Source: an uncultured Pelagibacteraceae bacterium (lineage in GTDB: Bacteria > Pseudomonadota > Alphaproteobacteria > Pelagibacterales > AG-422-B15). Taken from it: a stretch of 64,000 nt of DNA. Below, one piece after another: positions 16,479 to 26,974 of this stretch. The stretch spans positions 1 through 64,000 of the forward strand of contig CABYZG010000007.1 in the NCBI GenBank assembly GCA_902523455.1, written 5' to 3'. A program made the translations under genes and the position numbers. The notes beneath the pieces are model-generated. The model was not told the origin of the DNA and searched no databases. It saw only the letters and a program-made list of their open reading frames with translations. Position 1 is the stretch's first letter. Every line of letters begins with the position of its first letter.

Positions 16479-19400
16479 TTATTCTACAAAATCAATTTTC
16501 ATTACACCGTTAAGGTTTTTCATCTTATTTATCATCTCTGAGGTAATATTGAATTCACCAGGAATCTTAAGTAGTTGATTATTAATGATAATCTCTATTT
16601 TATTATGCCCTTTAACCCATTCTAATTTTGCAAGCTCATCCTTTGAAAAGCTTCTATCGGCATAAATTTTAAGTGTGTGATTGTTTAGTTTGTGATTTTC
16701 TCTGCTGCTAAAATCATTTGTTTTATTAAGCTTTTCAACTTCTTCGAAACTAAATACTTTTTTGAGCTCCCCTCTTAAACTTCCATTTTGAGATGAAAAA
16801 TCTACACCTAAAACAAATGATTCACCTTCTAAAAGTAGCTCACGGTATTTTCTAAGATTACTTTCAAATATAATTAGCTCAAAAATTGATGACAGGTCAG
16901 AAAAGTTTAAAAATGCATAATTATTACCCCTGGCTGATCTCTTTTCTTTTTTAGAAAGTAAGGTACCACCCAAAAGAAGATCTTTTTGATTATGCAGTTC
17001 GGAGTTTTCTTTGATTTCTGAATATTCTTTTAACATTAGAGATTTATAGTTTTTTTTGTGTGTCGACAAAGGGTGACCCGATAAATAAAAGCCCAACATC
17101 TCATATTCTTTCATTAGTTTATAGTTTGAATTCCACTCTTCTTCCTCTGTTAAATTAAAACTTGATATGTTCATATCACTGAACATGTCTTTTTGATGAT
17201 CTATGGAATTGCTATTTTTAGACTTATGATACTTTACTATTTCTGAGGCTTGATTAAATACGGCTGCTCTACTTATGTTGAACTCGTCAAATGCTCCTGC
17301 ACAAGATAATGCTTCAATTGTTTTTTTGTTAATTACTGAGGTATTATTTCTATTTATAAAATCGTTGAGATCACGAAAATTACCGTTTTCGTTTCTTTCA
17401 TTGTATAAATCCTTCATTGACTCAATGCCCACATTTTTAATTGCTCCTAGCGCATATAAAATTGAGTCATTATTTCTTAAAAAATTTGGTCCTGAGTAAT
17501 TAACGCTAGGTGGGGCTAATTTAATTTTTAGACGCATCAACTCTTGCTGAAAAATAGAAATTTTGTCTGTATTGTTAATATCTAGTGACATGGAAGCCGC
17601 AAAAAACTCTATTGGATAATGAGTTTTTAGATAGGCTGTTTGAAATGCTATTACAGCATATGCTGCAGCATGACTTTTATTAAAACCATAGTCAGCAAAT
17701 TTAGATAATAATTCAAAAATAGTATACGCTTCATTTGACGTTATATCTTTTTTTAAGCAACCATTTATAAACCTTTGTTTTTGAGCGTTCATTTCCTTTT
17801 GTATTTTTTTTCCCATTGCTCTTCTTAGCAAATCTGCCTCACCATCTGAGTATCCTGATAACTCTCTAGCTACCCCCATAACCTGTTCTTGATAAATTAC
17901 GACTCCATAAGTTTCTTTTAATAAGTCTTCTAATAAAGGATGAATGTAGTCAGGTTTTTCTCTGCCATGCTTTCTTTCTATGTAGCTTGGAATATTAGCC
18001 ATAGGACCAGGTCTATAAAGCGCAACAATAGCAATAATATCTTCAAATTTATCTGGTTGAAGCTGCTTAAGAGTATCCTTCATGCCCGCGCTCTCTAACT
18101 GGAAAATGCCTGTTGTTTCACCAGTACTTAACAAATCATAAGTGTCTTGATCATTTAATTTAATGTTATCAATATTAAAATCAGGATTACTTAATTTTAC
18201 CAATTTTGTACAATTATCAATTAGCGTTAGTGTCTTGAGACCTAAAAAATCAAATTTTACTAAACCAGCATTTTCAACCCATTTCATATCAAATTGTGTT
18301 AGAAAAATATTTGAGTCTGGGTCACTGTATAGTGGGACATCTTTGAATACTTCCTCTTTTGAAATTACTACCCCAGCTGCATGAATTGATGCATGTCTTT
18401 TAAGACCTTCTAATTTTAGAGATATGTCCAATAACTTTGCAATTTTATCATCTTTACTTGCCTCCTCTTTTAATCGTGGCTCTTCATCAATGTATTGTTG
18501 CAATGTCATGGGTCTTGAAGGATCAAAAGGCATCAATTTACAAAGATAATCTACCTGACCATATGGAATACCAAGAACTCTACCTACATCTCTAATTACT
18601 GCTCGAGCTTGTAGTTTTCCAAAAGTAATTATCTGAGCAACATGGTTATTCCCATACTTTTGATGTACGTAATCGAGCACACGATCTCTACCATCACGAC
18701 AAAAATCAATATCAAAATCAGGCAAAGAAACTCTCTCTGGATTTAAAAATCTCTCAAAAATTAAACCAAATTTAATTGGATCTAGATCCGTAATTTTTAA
18801 ACACCAAGCAACCAAGGAACCTGCCCCAGACCCTCTTCCGGGACCAACCGGTATATTATTATCTTTTGCCCATCTTATAAAATCCGAAACAATTAAAAAA
18901 TATCCTTCATATTTCATATCTATAATTATTTTTAACTCTTTTTCTAATCTTTCCTCATATTCCTTTTTTATGCTTAATTTTAAATTATTATCTATTTGTT
19001 CACTCATAAATTTTTGAGTAAGATTTTGCTCAAGACCTTTGTGAGATAGTTCTCTTAATAATTTTTTTTCTTGACTATCATCATTATCGTAAGATGGAAG
19101 TACTGGCATTTTTATTTTAGGTCTATGAGAGCACCTTTGTGCAATCTCAATTGTGTTAAACAATGCTTCCGGAATATCTGAAAATAGTTCTTGCATTTCA
19201 TTTTGAGACTTAAAATAGTGATTTTTTGACAATCTTTTTCTATCTTTTTGAGAAACAAAAAGTTTTTTTTCAATACACATTAAAGCATCATGTGCTTCAA
19301 AATGATCAGGTCCCTCAAAGTAGACATCGTTAGTTGCAACAACTGGAATATTATTATCGTATGCCAAATTAAGGATTACTTCCTCATCAATTCCATAATC

Positions 19401-19940
19401 ATTTCCTTCAATTCTCTGAATTTCTATGTAAAAATTATCAATAAATTCTTTTTTAAAGTCAGCTACAAATGATGCAGATTGTGAAGAAATGCTATTACCA
19501 TTTGAATATTTTAAGATAGAGTTATTTCCACCTGAAAGAACTAATAGGCCTTCTTTATTTTTATACAACTGTTCAATATCTACGTAAGCATTTTCTTTAT
19601 GATTCATGTATGCTCTTGAAATAATATTTAATAAATTCTTATAACCAACCTCATTCTTAGAGAATATATTAAGAAAGAAATGGAGATCTTCTTCTTCAAT
19701 ATTTTCATGAAGATAATTTTTTGGTGTTTTGATTTTTAAATTACATCCTATTATGGGCTGAACTCCGACACTTGACACTTTCTCACTAAATTCCAAAGCT
19801 CCAAACATATTATTCGTGTCAGTGATACCTACAGCTGGCATTTTAAAGGCCTGACAAAGTTCTGATAGACGCGCTATAGGTAAAGCACCTTCTGATAAAG
19901 AGTATTCTGTTTTATTTGTTAAATGAATAAAGTCGCTCAC
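16479..19940 (-). CDS. dnaE: DNA polymerase III alpha subunit
   Basis: Catalytic subunit of the replicative polymerase, 1153 residues. An N-terminal PHP domain covers about 1-280, then the C-family polymerase core with the catalytic Asp pair in PDFDIDFCRDGRDRV (about residue 405) and GRGSGAGSLVAW just before it. The helix-hairpin-helix region is near NVGIESMKDLY and an OB-fold lies near residues 970-1080. In the PHP domain the usual H-x-H-S motif reads HLTNKTEYS, so one metal ligand is lost and PHP hydrolase activity is unlikely. The stop directly precedes the rpsB promoter. Confidence 0.97.
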   Translation of the reverse strand: MSDFIHLTNKTEYSLSEGALPIARLSELCQAFKMPAVGITDTNNMFGALEFSEKVSSVGVQPIIGCNLKIKTPKNYLHENIEEEDLHFFLNIFSKNEVGYKNLLNIISRAYMNHKENAYVDIEQLYKNKEGLLVLSGGNNSILKYSNGNSISSQSASFVADFKKEFIDNFYIEIQRIEGNDYGIDEEVILNLAYDNNIPVVATNDVYFEGPDHFEAHDALMCIEKKLFVSQKDRKRLSKNHYFKSQNEMQELFSDIPEALFNTIEIAQRCSHRPKIKMPVLPSYDNDDSQEKKLLRELSHKGLEQNLTQKFMSEQIDNNLKLSIKKEYEERLEKELKIIIDMKYEGYFLIVSDFIRWAKDNNIPVGPGRGSGAGSLVAWCLKITDLDPIKFGLIFERFLNPERVSLPDFDIDFCRDGRDRVLDYVHQKYGNNHVAQIITFGKLQARAVIRDVGRVLGIPYGQVDYLCKLMPFDPSRPMTLQQYIDEEPRLKEEASKDDKIAKLLDISLKLEGLKRHASIHAAGVVISKEEVFKDVPLYSDPDSNIFLTQFDMKWVENAGLVKFDFLGLKTLTLIDNCTKLVKLSNPDFNIDNIKLNDQDTYDLLSTGETTGIFQLESAGMKDTLKQLQPDKFEDIIAIVALYRPGPMANIPSYIERKHGREKPDYIHPLLEDLLKETYGVVIYQEQVMGVARELSGYSDGEADLLRRAMGKKIQKEMNAQKQRFINGCLKKDITSNEAYTIFELLSKFADYGFNKSHAAAYAVIAFQTAYLKTHYPIEFFAASMSLDINNTDKISIFQQELMRLKIKLAPPSVNYSGPNFLRNNDSILYALGAIKNVGIESMKDLYNERNENGNFRDLNDFINRNNTSVINKKTIEALSCAGAFDEFNISRAAVFNQASEIVKYHKSKNSNSIDHQKDMFSDMNISSFNLTEEEEWNSNYKLMKEYEMLGFYLSGHPLSTHKKNYKSLMLKEYSEIKENSELHNQKDLLLGGTLLSKKEKRSARGNNYAFLNFSDLSSIFELIIFESNLRKYRELLLEGESFVLGVDFSSQNGSLRGELKKVFSFEEVEKLNKTNDFSSRENHKLNNHTLKIYADRSFSKDELAKLEWVKGHNKIEIIINNQLLKIPGEFNITSEMINKMKNLNGVMKIDFVE

Positions 19941-20597
19941 TTATAAATTTATCCTTTTATTTGCCTTAGAAGCCAACTCTTCGTCATGAGTAGCTATAAT
20001 TAGTGTCATACTTTCTGATTCGACATAGTTTTTTAAATAGTTAAACACCAAATCAGAATTCTTACTGTCTAAATTGCCAGTTGGCTCATCGGCAATTATA
20101 AATTTTGGATTATTTACTAAAGCTCTTGATATTGCTACTCTCTGCTGCTCCCCTCCTGACAATGAATTTGGGAAATGTAAGGATCTATCTTCAATCATAA
20201 ATACCTTCATTATATTTTTAGCCCTTTGTGTCGCCTCGTCCTTACTGTATCCATTTAAGATTAGCGGTAATGCAACATTTTCTATTGCATTAAAATTTTC
20301 CAATAAGTTATAGTTCTGATAGATAAATCCGTAATTATTTTTTCTAAATTTATTCTTCTGTTCACTATTTAAATTTGTGAGATCGTTACCATTGAATGAG
20401 ATAGAACCTTCGTCGGCTGTATCGAGCAACCCTACTAAGTTAAGTAGAGTAGTTTTTCCTGAACCTGAGGGACCTGTAACTGCAATAAAATCACCACTTT
20501 TAACTTCTAGAGAAATATCTTTTAAAATTGATAAGTTATTATTAGCTTGATGGTAAGATTTTGAAATATTTTTTAAAATTAGATTTGATTCAGACAT
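19941..20597 (-). CDS. lolD: Lipoprotein-releasing ABC transporter ATPase LolD
   Basis: ATPase of the LolCDE-type complex that extracts lipoproteins from the inner membrane for transfer to the outer membrane. Walker A is GPSGSGKTT (residues about 40-48), the Q-loop is YQNYNLL, the ABC signature is LSGGEQQR, Walker B is FIIADEPTGNLD, and the switch His is in IATHD. Length 218. It overlaps the lolC-type permease by 8 bp and abuts dnaE with no gap. The MacB-type efflux ATPases are similar, but the partner gene and synteny favour Lol. Confidence 0.94.
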   Translation of the reverse strand: MSESNLILKNISKSYHQANNNLSILKDISLEVKSGDFIAVTGPSGSGKTTLLNLVGLLDTADEGSISFNGNDLTNLNSEQKNKFRKNNYGFIYQNYNLLENFNAIENVALPLILNGYSKDEATQRAKNIMKVFMIEDRSLHFPNSLSGGEQQRVAISRALVNNPKFIIADEPTGNLDSKNSDLVFNYLKNYVESESMTLIIATHDEELASKANKRINL

Positions 20598-21813
20598 TAT
20601 TTAATATTCCTCTAATTTCTGTCTTAGAAGCTTTATAAGCTGGATATACAGTTGCTGTTATTGATATAATTAATGAAAAGAAAATAATTATTATAATTTG
20701 AGTCAAATCAATACTGGTTGGCATTTTATCAAGATAATAAAACTCAGATGGAAATAAATTTAAATTAAATGTTGAATTTAGTAAATTTCTTATTGTATCG
20801 ATATTTATTGTAAAAAGTATTCCAAGAATAGAGCCTATGATCGTTCCACTAAACCCTATAAAAGTACCGACTAGCAAAAATATTCTTAAAATTGAACTAT
20901 CACTGCTACCAATTGTTTTAAGCACTGCTATTTCTCTATTTTTATTTTGTACTAAAATGAACAGGCTTGTGACAATATTAAATGCAGCAATTATGATAAT
21001 AAGTGATAATACAAAGAACATTAATTCACGCTCCGTTGCTAACACTTCCCAAAAAGAACTATTTAGATCAATCCAATCTTTTACTAAATAATCATCATTA
21101 TAAATTTTAAGTAGATCACTCTTAACTTTTTCTACATCATTGATATCTTTTAAATGTATTTCAATGGTTGATATCTCATCATTGAGACTCAAGAGTTTTT
21201 GAACATTTGCAAGTGAAGTAAATGCAAAATTTTTGTCATATTCACTCATGCCAGAACTAAATGTGGCCGATACTGCCATTTTGTGAGATCTTGGGATTTG
21301 ACCTAGTGGAGTAGAAATCATTGAGGAAGAAGTAACTTTAATTTCGTCGCCAGGTAATACACCCAAAGAAAAAGCTAGTTCTTCTCCTAATATTATTGAA
21401 TTAGCAGTTAGCAGATTATCATTATTTAGATTATTAACGAATTCGTAAAATTTAATATTCTCATCATTGATCGATTTGATAACTATTCCATTGCTCTTAT
21501 TAGCTGAACTTACTAAGGCTTGAATAGATATATTTCTATCAATAAATAATATTTCCTTAATTTCAGAAAGGCTTTTGTCATTCTCAAAGTACGGTTCTAT
21601 ATTTTTAATATAAATATGGCCATTGAAACCAATAATTCTTTTTTTTAGTTCATCATGAAAACCATTCATTACAGACATCACAATTATTAACGTTGCAACA
21701 CCAATACAAATCCCAATAAATGAAAGCCATGAAATGACTGATAACAAGCCGCCTTTTCTCAAAGGAACTAGGTACCTAAAAGCTATAAATCTCTCAAAAT
21801 AATTAAATGGCAC
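20590..21813 (-). CDS. lolC: Lipoprotein-releasing ABC transporter permease (LolC/LolE type)
   Basis: Integral membrane part of the lipoprotein release system. The first membrane segment is at residues about 22-48 (SVISWLSFIGICIGVATLII), followed by a periplasmic domain of about 220 residues and three C-terminal membrane segments of the FtsX fold. The N-terminal ERFIAFRYL and VMSVMNGFHDEL are family signatures. Only one permease gene is present, as in many Alphaproteobacteria in which a single LolF-like protein replaces the LolC/LolE pair. Length 407. Confidence 0.92.
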   Translation of the reverse strand: MPFNYFERFIAFRYLVPLRKGGLLSVISWLSFIGICIGVATLIIVMSVMNGFHDELKKRIIGFNGHIYIKNIEPYFENDKSLSEIKEILFIDRNISIQALVSSANKSNGIVIKSINDENIKFYEFVNNLNNDNLLTANSIILGEELAFSLGVLPGDEIKVTSSSMISTPLGQIPRSHKMAVSATFSSGMSEYDKNFAFTSLANVQKLLSLNDEISTIEIHLKDINDVEKVKSDLLKIYNDDYLVKDWIDLNSSFWEVLATERELMFFVLSLIIIIAAFNIVTSLFILVQNKNREIAVLKTIGSSDSSILRIFLLVGTFIGFSGTIIGSILGILFTINIDTIRNLLNSTFNLNLFPSEFYYLDKMPTSIDLTQIIIIIFFSLIISITATVYPAYKASKTEIRGILNNV

Positions 21814-21818
21814 TTTGT

Positions 21819-23144
21819 TTAAACGTTCATTTCTTCTAGAAACTTACCTAATTTATCTAGGTTAATGAATTCTGTTTCTCCACTTTTTCTATTTTTATAC
21901 TCTACTAAACCATCCGATACAGCTTTGCTTCCTATTATAATTTGATGTGGTAAACCTATTAAGTCCATTCTAGAAAATTTTACTCCCGCGTTATCATTCT
22001 TATCATCAAATAAAACTTCAGATTTATCATCAATTTGATTGTAAACTTTATTAGCAATTGAGGAGGCTTCATCGTCTTTTGGTTTCAAGTTTATAACACC
22101 AAGTGTAAATGGCGACACTGCATCAGGCCATATTATTCCACTTTCATCATGGGAGGACTCTATTATAGCGCCCACTAGACGTGAAATTCCTATTCCATAT
22201 GATCCCATGTGTACCGTTTTTTCTTTTCCATCAGAATCTAAAATATTTGCCTTCATTGAATTTGAATATTTTGTTCCAAAATGGAATATGTGACCCACTT
22301 CAATTCCTTTTGAATTCATTTGTTTTTCTTTATGAACTATTTCATCAAATTTAGCCTTGTCATGTTTCTCATCTGAAGCAGAATAATAACTTTTAAATTT
22401 TTCAACAATTGAATTTAAGTCGTCGTCATAGCTAATGTCAGAAATCTTATTTCCTTCATTTAATATATTATTATCAAAATAAATATCACTTTCCCCCGTG
22501 TTAGAAATAATTATGAATTCATGTGAGAGATCTCCTCCAATGGGTCCTGTATCAGCAGCCATAGGTATTGCTTTGAGACCTAATCTTGCAAATGTTTTTA
22601 AATAACAAATAAAAAAACGATTATAAGTATCTTCTGATGATGCTGCATCAATATCGAAAGAGTAAGCATCTTTCATTAAAAATTCCCTACCTCTCATTAC
22701 TCCAAATCTTGGCCTTAATTCATCTCTAAATTTCCACTGTATATGGTAGAGCAGCATTGGAAGCTCTTTATAGGATTTAACATTTCTTCTAAATATGTCT
22801 GTTATTTGCTCTTCGTTTGTCGGGCCATAAAGCATTTCTCTTTCTTGACGATCATTAATTCTTAACATTTCTTTTCCATAATCTTCATATCGTCCACTTT
22901 CTTTCCATAAATCTGCGGGTTGAATAGTTGGCATTAATATTTCATTAACTCCCGCCTTATTCTGTTCATCTCTGACGATGTTTTCGATTTTTTTTAAAAC
23001 CTTTAACCCAAGAGGTAACCAAGAGTAAATCCCAGAACTTGATTGACTGATCATACCAGAGCGCAGCATAAGTTTATGAGAAACAATTTCTGCTTCGCTT
23101 GGAGACTCTTTTAATACAGGTAGAAAATAATTAGATAACTTCAT
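21819..23144 (-). CDS. proS: Prolyl-tRNA synthetase (short alphaproteobacterial form)
   Basis: Class II aminoacyl-tRNA synthetase charging tRNA-Pro. At 441 residues it lacks the large INS editing domain of E. coli ProS (about 570 residues), which is normal for Alphaproteobacteria. Motif 2 is about [25 protein letters not shown] (given in part), motif 3 is [11 protein letters not shown], and the C-terminal anticodon-binding domain starts near [10 protein letters not shown]. Without the INS domain, clearing mischarged Ala-tRNA-Pro would depend on a separate deacylase. It overlaps the DUF1467 gene by 14 bp. Confidence 0.96.
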   Translation of the reverse strand: MKLSNYFLPVLKESPSEAEIVSHKLMLRSGMISQSSSGIYSWLPLGLKVLKKIENIVRDEQNKAGVNEILMPTIQPADLWKESGRYEDYGKEMLRINDRQEREMLYGPTNEEQITDIFRRNVKSYKELPMLLYHIQWKFRDELRPRFGVMRGREFLMKDAYSFDIDAASSEDTYNRFFICYLKTFARLGLKAIPMAADTGPIGGDLSHEFIIISNTGESDIYFDNNILNEGNKISDISYDDDLNSIVEKFKSYYSASDEKHDKAKFDEIVHKEKQMNSKGIEVGHIFHFGTKYSNSMKANILDSDGKEKTVHMGSYGIGISRLVGAIIESSHDESGIIWPDAVSPFTLGVINLKPKDDEASSIANKVYNQIDDKSEVLFDDKNDNAGVKFSRMDLIGLPHQIIIGSKAVSDGLVEYKNRKSGETEFINLDKLGKFLEEMNV

Positions 23145-23400
23145 TTATGTAAAAAAGCTTTAAGATATACATCAGAAAGCCTTCATTATTTAGAAAACTA
23201 TATATGATAAACCAGATGACTATTGAAACAACTGTTGTAATTAAGAATTTTCTAAATAATTGTGGATTATTAGGCGCCCCAGGATCTTCCCCTTCTATAT
23301 AGTTTCCTGACCTACTTTTTTTTATATTAATTGGGAGTGATATGAAAAAAATTAACCACCAAATTAATAAAAAAATGATAATTGAGCCAGTTATACCCAA
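23131..23400 (-). CDS. DUF1467 family small membrane protein
   Basis: A protein of 89 residues with two membrane segments (about 5-24 and 53-72) joined by a short polar loop containing [12 protein letters not shown]. That loop and the position between mce and proS are characteristic of the alphaproteobacterial DUF1467 family, whose function is unknown. The tail overlaps the proS start by 14 bp. Membership is recognised from pattern and synteny; no role is claimed. Confidence 0.85.
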   Translation of the reverse strand: MGITGSIIIFLLIWWLIFFISLPINIKKSRSGNYIEGEDPGAPNNPQLFRKFLITTVVSIVIWFIIYSFLNNEGFLMYILKLFYINEVI

Positions 23401-23401
23401 A

Positions 23402-23806
23402 TTATACTTCTTCTAACTCTATGAGTGTTCCGTTACAGCTTTTTGGATGAAGAAAAACTACTGGTTTACCATGAGCACCAATTTTTGGTTTACCAGTACC
23501 AGTTATTGATACTTCATGAGTGTTCAATTTATCTATAGCAGTATTAATATCATTAACTTCCAGGCAAATATGATGCATTCCACCTTTTGGATTTTTATCA
23601 ATAAAGTTTTGAATTGGAGACCCCTCACCTAGAACCTCTAGTAATTCTATTTTTGTATTACCTAAATCTATAAATACTGTTGTTACGCCATGGTCGGGTT
23701 GTTCAACAGGATCAGAAACCTTTGCGCCAAAAATGTTTTTATATTGCTCAGCAGCTTCTTTTATATTTGGTACCGCAATAGCAATGTGATTTAATTTTCC
23801 AATCAT
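23402..23806 (-). CDS. mce: Methylmalonyl-CoA epimerase
   Basis: Glyoxalase/VOC-fold enzyme that interconverts the 2R and 2S forms of methylmalonyl-CoA in propionyl-CoA catabolism. It has 134 residues in two beta-alpha-beta-beta-beta modules. Metal ligands are expected at His7 in LNHIAIAV, His in GGMHHICLEV and the C-terminal Glu in GTLIELEEV. The EQPDHGVTTVF segment matches the family. It sits between rnj and the DUF1467 gene, its usual alphaproteobacterial place, away from the mutase genes. Confidence 0.93.
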   Translation of the reverse strand: MIGKLNHIAIAVPNIKEAAEQYKNIFGAKVSDPVEQPDHGVTTVFIDLGNTKIELLEVLGEGSPIQNFIDKNPKGGMHHICLEVNDINTAIDKLNTHEVSITGTGKPKIGAHGKPVVFLHPKSCNGTLIELEEV

Positions 23807-23811
23807 ATTAA

Positions 23812-25479
23812 TTAAATATGAACAATACTTATGTTTGTCAAAGGTTTTTTGCGAGTATGCTTGAAAACAAAATTTCGCGATAATGTCTCGAGCTTTTGAT
23901 ATAGCTTTTTTTCTTTTTTTGATAAATTTGTCTTATCCTCAAAAAATTTATAAATTTCTTCTTCTAATAAATATACCATCTCATCATTCTCATATTCTTG
24001 ATCGCTTACTATGCCACTGCTAATAATCAATGGGTTTTCTTTTAAATTCATTTTTTGATCAATTATACATGTAACATTCAATACACCATTGTAAGCCATT
24101 CTTTTTCTATCTTTAATATGACCGCTTTCACTTTTTACTAATCTATTTCCATCAAAGTACTGTCTGCCAGAGTCACACTGATCAACTACGTATGGCGATC
24201 CAGGAGCAATTTGCAATATATCTCCATTAGAAATTAGCATTGGGAACTTTACACCCATTTCTTTCGCAAGATTTGAATGTCTTTTTAAGTGTCTGTGTTC
24301 ACCGTGAACTGGAACTGAAATTGCGGGTTTAATATTATCATACATATCAACCATTTCATCTAAGCATGGATGACCCGAGACATGTATATTTTCATCATAC
24401 TCAGTTATAACATTTGCACCTAACTCTGAGAGACGATTAAACAATTGGAAAATTTTCTTCTCATTGCCAGGGATAATCTTTGATGAAAAAATAATAGTAT
24501 CATCTAAATCAATATCAACATGAGGAAAATCTTGATTTGCTATTCGCATCATTGCGCCCCTTGGTTCACCTTGACTGCCTGTACAAAGGTACAAAACTTC
24601 TTCCCTCTTTTTTTTAACTGCTTCCTTTTCAGATAAAATAACATCTATATCATTAAGAATACCATTTTGCCTTGCGACACTTATCATGCGATGCATTGAT
24701 CTGCCTAAGACGACTAACGATCTATTTGTCTCCTTTGCAGCATGGGCAATTGTTTCAAGTCTTGCTACATTTGAAGCAAAAGATGTTACAAAAACTCTAT
24801 TCTTTATCCCTTTTATAACTTCAGTTAAATTATTTTTAACTTCTGATTCTGATCCAGATCTTCCTTTTGTTAAGACGTTTGTTGAATCGCAAACCATTGC
24901 AAGAATATCTTTTGTGTTTGATTTGAGTTCGTTAAAGTCAATAGCTTTTCCTACAACTGGATCATCATCAATTTTCCAGTCACCAGTATGATATATATTT
25001 CCTAGCTTTGTTTTTATGATAAGTGAATTTGGCTCAGGTATTGAGTGCGTCAAAGTTTGAAATTTTATATCAAATGGGTTTATTTGTATTTCAGATGACA
25101 GATCTATTACATTCAAATAACCCTCATGATCCAATCCTTTTTCTTCAAATTTTAGTCTTATTATTGAAGCTGTAAATGGAGTAGCATAAATAGGACATTT
25201 TAAATCTGGCCATAGATACGCAAGACCTCCAACATGATCTTCATGAGCATGAGTTATTATAATTCCTGATAAATTATCTTTTCTTTCCTTTATAAAATCA
25301 TGATCAGGTAAAATGATGTCTACACCTGGTGTGGTCTCATCCCCAAATGTGATGCCAACATCAACAATTAGCCATTTCATGTCATCAATCTCTTTACCGT
25401 ATCCATAGAGATTCATGTTCATCCCAATTTCACCAGTGCCTCCTAAAGGCAGAAATACTAATCTATCACCTTTGCTCAT
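23812..25479 (-). CDS. rnj: Ribonuclease J
   Basis: Metallo-beta-lactamase/beta-CASP nuclease with 5' exonuclease and endonuclease activity on RNA. It has a role in mRNA decay and in rRNA maturation in Alphaproteobacteria. The metal-binding motif HAHEDH is at residues 77-82 and further His/Asp ligands are in THSIPEPNS and HTGDWKID. The beta-CASP region contains GSQGEPRG and SGHPCLDEM, and PVHGEHRHL is conserved. Length 555. It overlaps coaX by 4 bp. Confidence 0.95.
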   Translation of the reverse strand: MSKGDRLVFLPLGGTGEIGMNMNLYGYGKEIDDMKWLIVDVGITFGDETTPGVDIILPDHDFIKERKDNLSGIIITHAHEDHVGGLAYLWPDLKCPIYATPFTASIIRLKFEEKGLDHEGYLNVIDLSSEIQINPFDIKFQTLTHSIPEPNSLIIKTKLGNIYHTGDWKIDDDPVVGKAIDFNELKSNTKDILAMVCDSTNVLTKGRSGSESEVKNNLTEVIKGIKNRVFVTSFASNVARLETIAHAAKETNRSLVVLGRSMHRMISVARQNGILNDIDVILSEKEAVKKKREEVLYLCTGSQGEPRGAMMRIANQDFPHVDIDLDDTIIFSSKIIPGNEKKIFQLFNRLSELGANVITEYDENIHVSGHPCLDEMVDMYDNIKPAISVPVHGEHRHLKRHSNLAKEMGVKFPMLISNGDILQIAPGSPYVVDQCDSGRQYFDGNRLVKSESGHIKDRKRMAYNGVLNVTCIIDQKMNLKENPLIISSGIVSDQEYENDEMVYLLEEEIYKFFEDKTNLSKKEKKLYQKLETLSRNFVFKHTRKKPLTNISIVHI

Positions 25480-26231
25480 TGTAATTTATTGCTTACGATT
25501 AAAAGACCTTCAAGAGTAAGATCTCTTTCGAAATAGTTAATGCATTTAAGGTCATTTTCAAATAGTTTTGATAAACCTCCAGTTGCTATAGCTTTTGCAT
25601 TAGAGCACTCGTGAGACCTTTTCAATCTCTCAATCAAGCCCTCGATTAAACTAATATACCCCCAATAAATACCCGACTCCATTGCGGCAATTGTATGTTT
25701 ACCAATTAATGTTTCAGGCTTTTTAAAAGTTATAAGTGGCAATAACGCTGCACCATCTGACAGTGATTTTATTGATAAGTTGACACCAGGACAAATTAAC
25801 CCTCCAGAATATGCACCGCTCTTATCTACAACATCTAACGTGGTGGCTGTCCCAAAATCTACAATTATAAAAGGAGGTTCATACTTATCTATAGCCGCTA
25901 TTGAGTTAATGATCCTGTCATCTCCAACTTCAGCTGGGTTGATAACATTGAATTTTATAAATGACTCTAAGTCAGAAGTATTTAATTCTCTAATTGAAAG
26001 ATTTTCAAAATTTTTTGAGATCAAAATTCGTAAATTTTTTTGAGCTTGTGGCACGACACCCGAAATTAAAACATATTCTACATCAGCTAAAAAAATACTT
26101 AATGATTTCAATATATCATCTGGTAAACTTATAACTGTGTTAGTTTCAAATCGTACTTGATCAATTAATCTCGAATTGTCATATTTCCCCATCAATACAT
26201 TTGTATTTCCTATATCAACTAAAACCTTCAT
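25476..26231 (-). CDS. coaX: Type III pantothenate kinase
   Basis: Phosphorylates pantothenate, the first step of coenzyme A synthesis. The ASKHA fold is seen in the N-terminal phosphate loop DIGNTNVLMG, the second phosphate motif VDFGTATTLDVV with catalytic Asp, and GGLICPGVNLS. PAEVGDDRI is a CoaX signature. Length 251. It lies between birA and rnj, a common alphaproteobacterial order. Confidence 0.95.
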   Translation of the reverse strand: MKVLVDIGNTNVLMGKYDNSRLIDQVRFETNTVISLPDDILKSLSIFLADVEYVLISGVVPQAQKNLRILISKNFENLSIRELNTSDLESFIKFNVINPAEVGDDRIINSIAAIDKYEPPFIIVDFGTATTLDVVDKSGAYSGGLICPGVNLSIKSLSDGAALLPLITFKKPETLIGKHTIAAMESGIYWGYISLIEGLIERLKRSHECSNAKAIATGGLSKLFENDLKCINYFERDLTLEGLLIVSNKLQ

Positions 26232-26233
26232 GA

Positions 26234-26974
26234 TTAATAACTAAATGACAGTTCTCCTGAATTGAATTTCTTAAGCTCTCCATTTACTTTAATTAGAATC
26301 TCAAATGTATCAGTTATATCATCTAATATGCCTTCAAATTCAATATTATTTTGTAAAAAACGAACCCGATCTCGCATTTTCCAGCAATTATTTTTATATA
26401 ACTCAATTAATTCTGAAATATCATCACTGTTAAGAATATTTAAGTAATTATTGATATTGGTGTCTAATGTTCCAAGTATGTCTTTTGGCATAACTTCATT
26501 TTCTATTATAGATTTTATAGAAATAGTTTTATGATTATTTATATTTGGTGAATTTTTTAAATTAATACCAATTCCAATTATTGAAAAACTCGCACTTTCA
26601 CTTAGTAAATTTTCTATTAATATTCCAGCTAATTTAGAATCATTATACAGTATGTCGTTTGGCCATTTAATTTTTAAAAGGGCATTATTGGGTAAAAGAT
26701 TTTTAATTGTATCATATACCGACAAAGAAGTTATACATGAAATAAATGGTATCTTTCTGTGATCCAAATTAATTGGCAAAACGTATGAACCGTAAAAATT
26801 ACCTTCCTCTGAAACCCATTTATTATTATTTCTGCCTTTACCTGAAGTTTGTCTATTTGCTATAATCCAAGTTGCTTTGTTTATTTTGTCATTTTCAATT
26901 AATCTTTTAGCTTCTACATTCGTGCTATCGATTACTTCATGAAAAATAACTTCTGATTGAATTTGATCTAACAT
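26234..26974 (-). CDS. birA: Biotin--[acetyl-CoA carboxylase] ligase
   Basis: Attaches biotin to the carboxyl carrier subunits of biotin-dependent carboxylases. The biotinyl-AMP loop is GKGRNNNKW at about residues 46-54, and KWPNDILYNDSKLAGILIE is the catalytic Lys region. At 246 residues it has only the ligase and small C-terminal domains without the N-terminal DNA-binding HTH of E. coli BirA, so it is a non-regulatory group I enzyme. Its stop side is 2 bp from coaX; the start shares a base with the nuoN stop. Confidence 0.94.
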   Translation of the reverse strand: MLDQIQSEVIFHEVIDSTNVEAKRLIENDKINKATWIIANRQTSGKGRNNNKWVSEEGNFYGSYVLPINLDHRKIPFISCITSLSVYDTIKNLLPNNALLKIKWPNDILYNDSKLAGILIENLLSESASFSIIGIGINLKNSPNINNHKTISIKSIIENEVMPKDILGTLDTNINNYLNILNSDDISELIELYKNNCWKMRDRVRFLQNNIEFEGILDDITDTFEILIKVNGELKKFNSGELSFSY

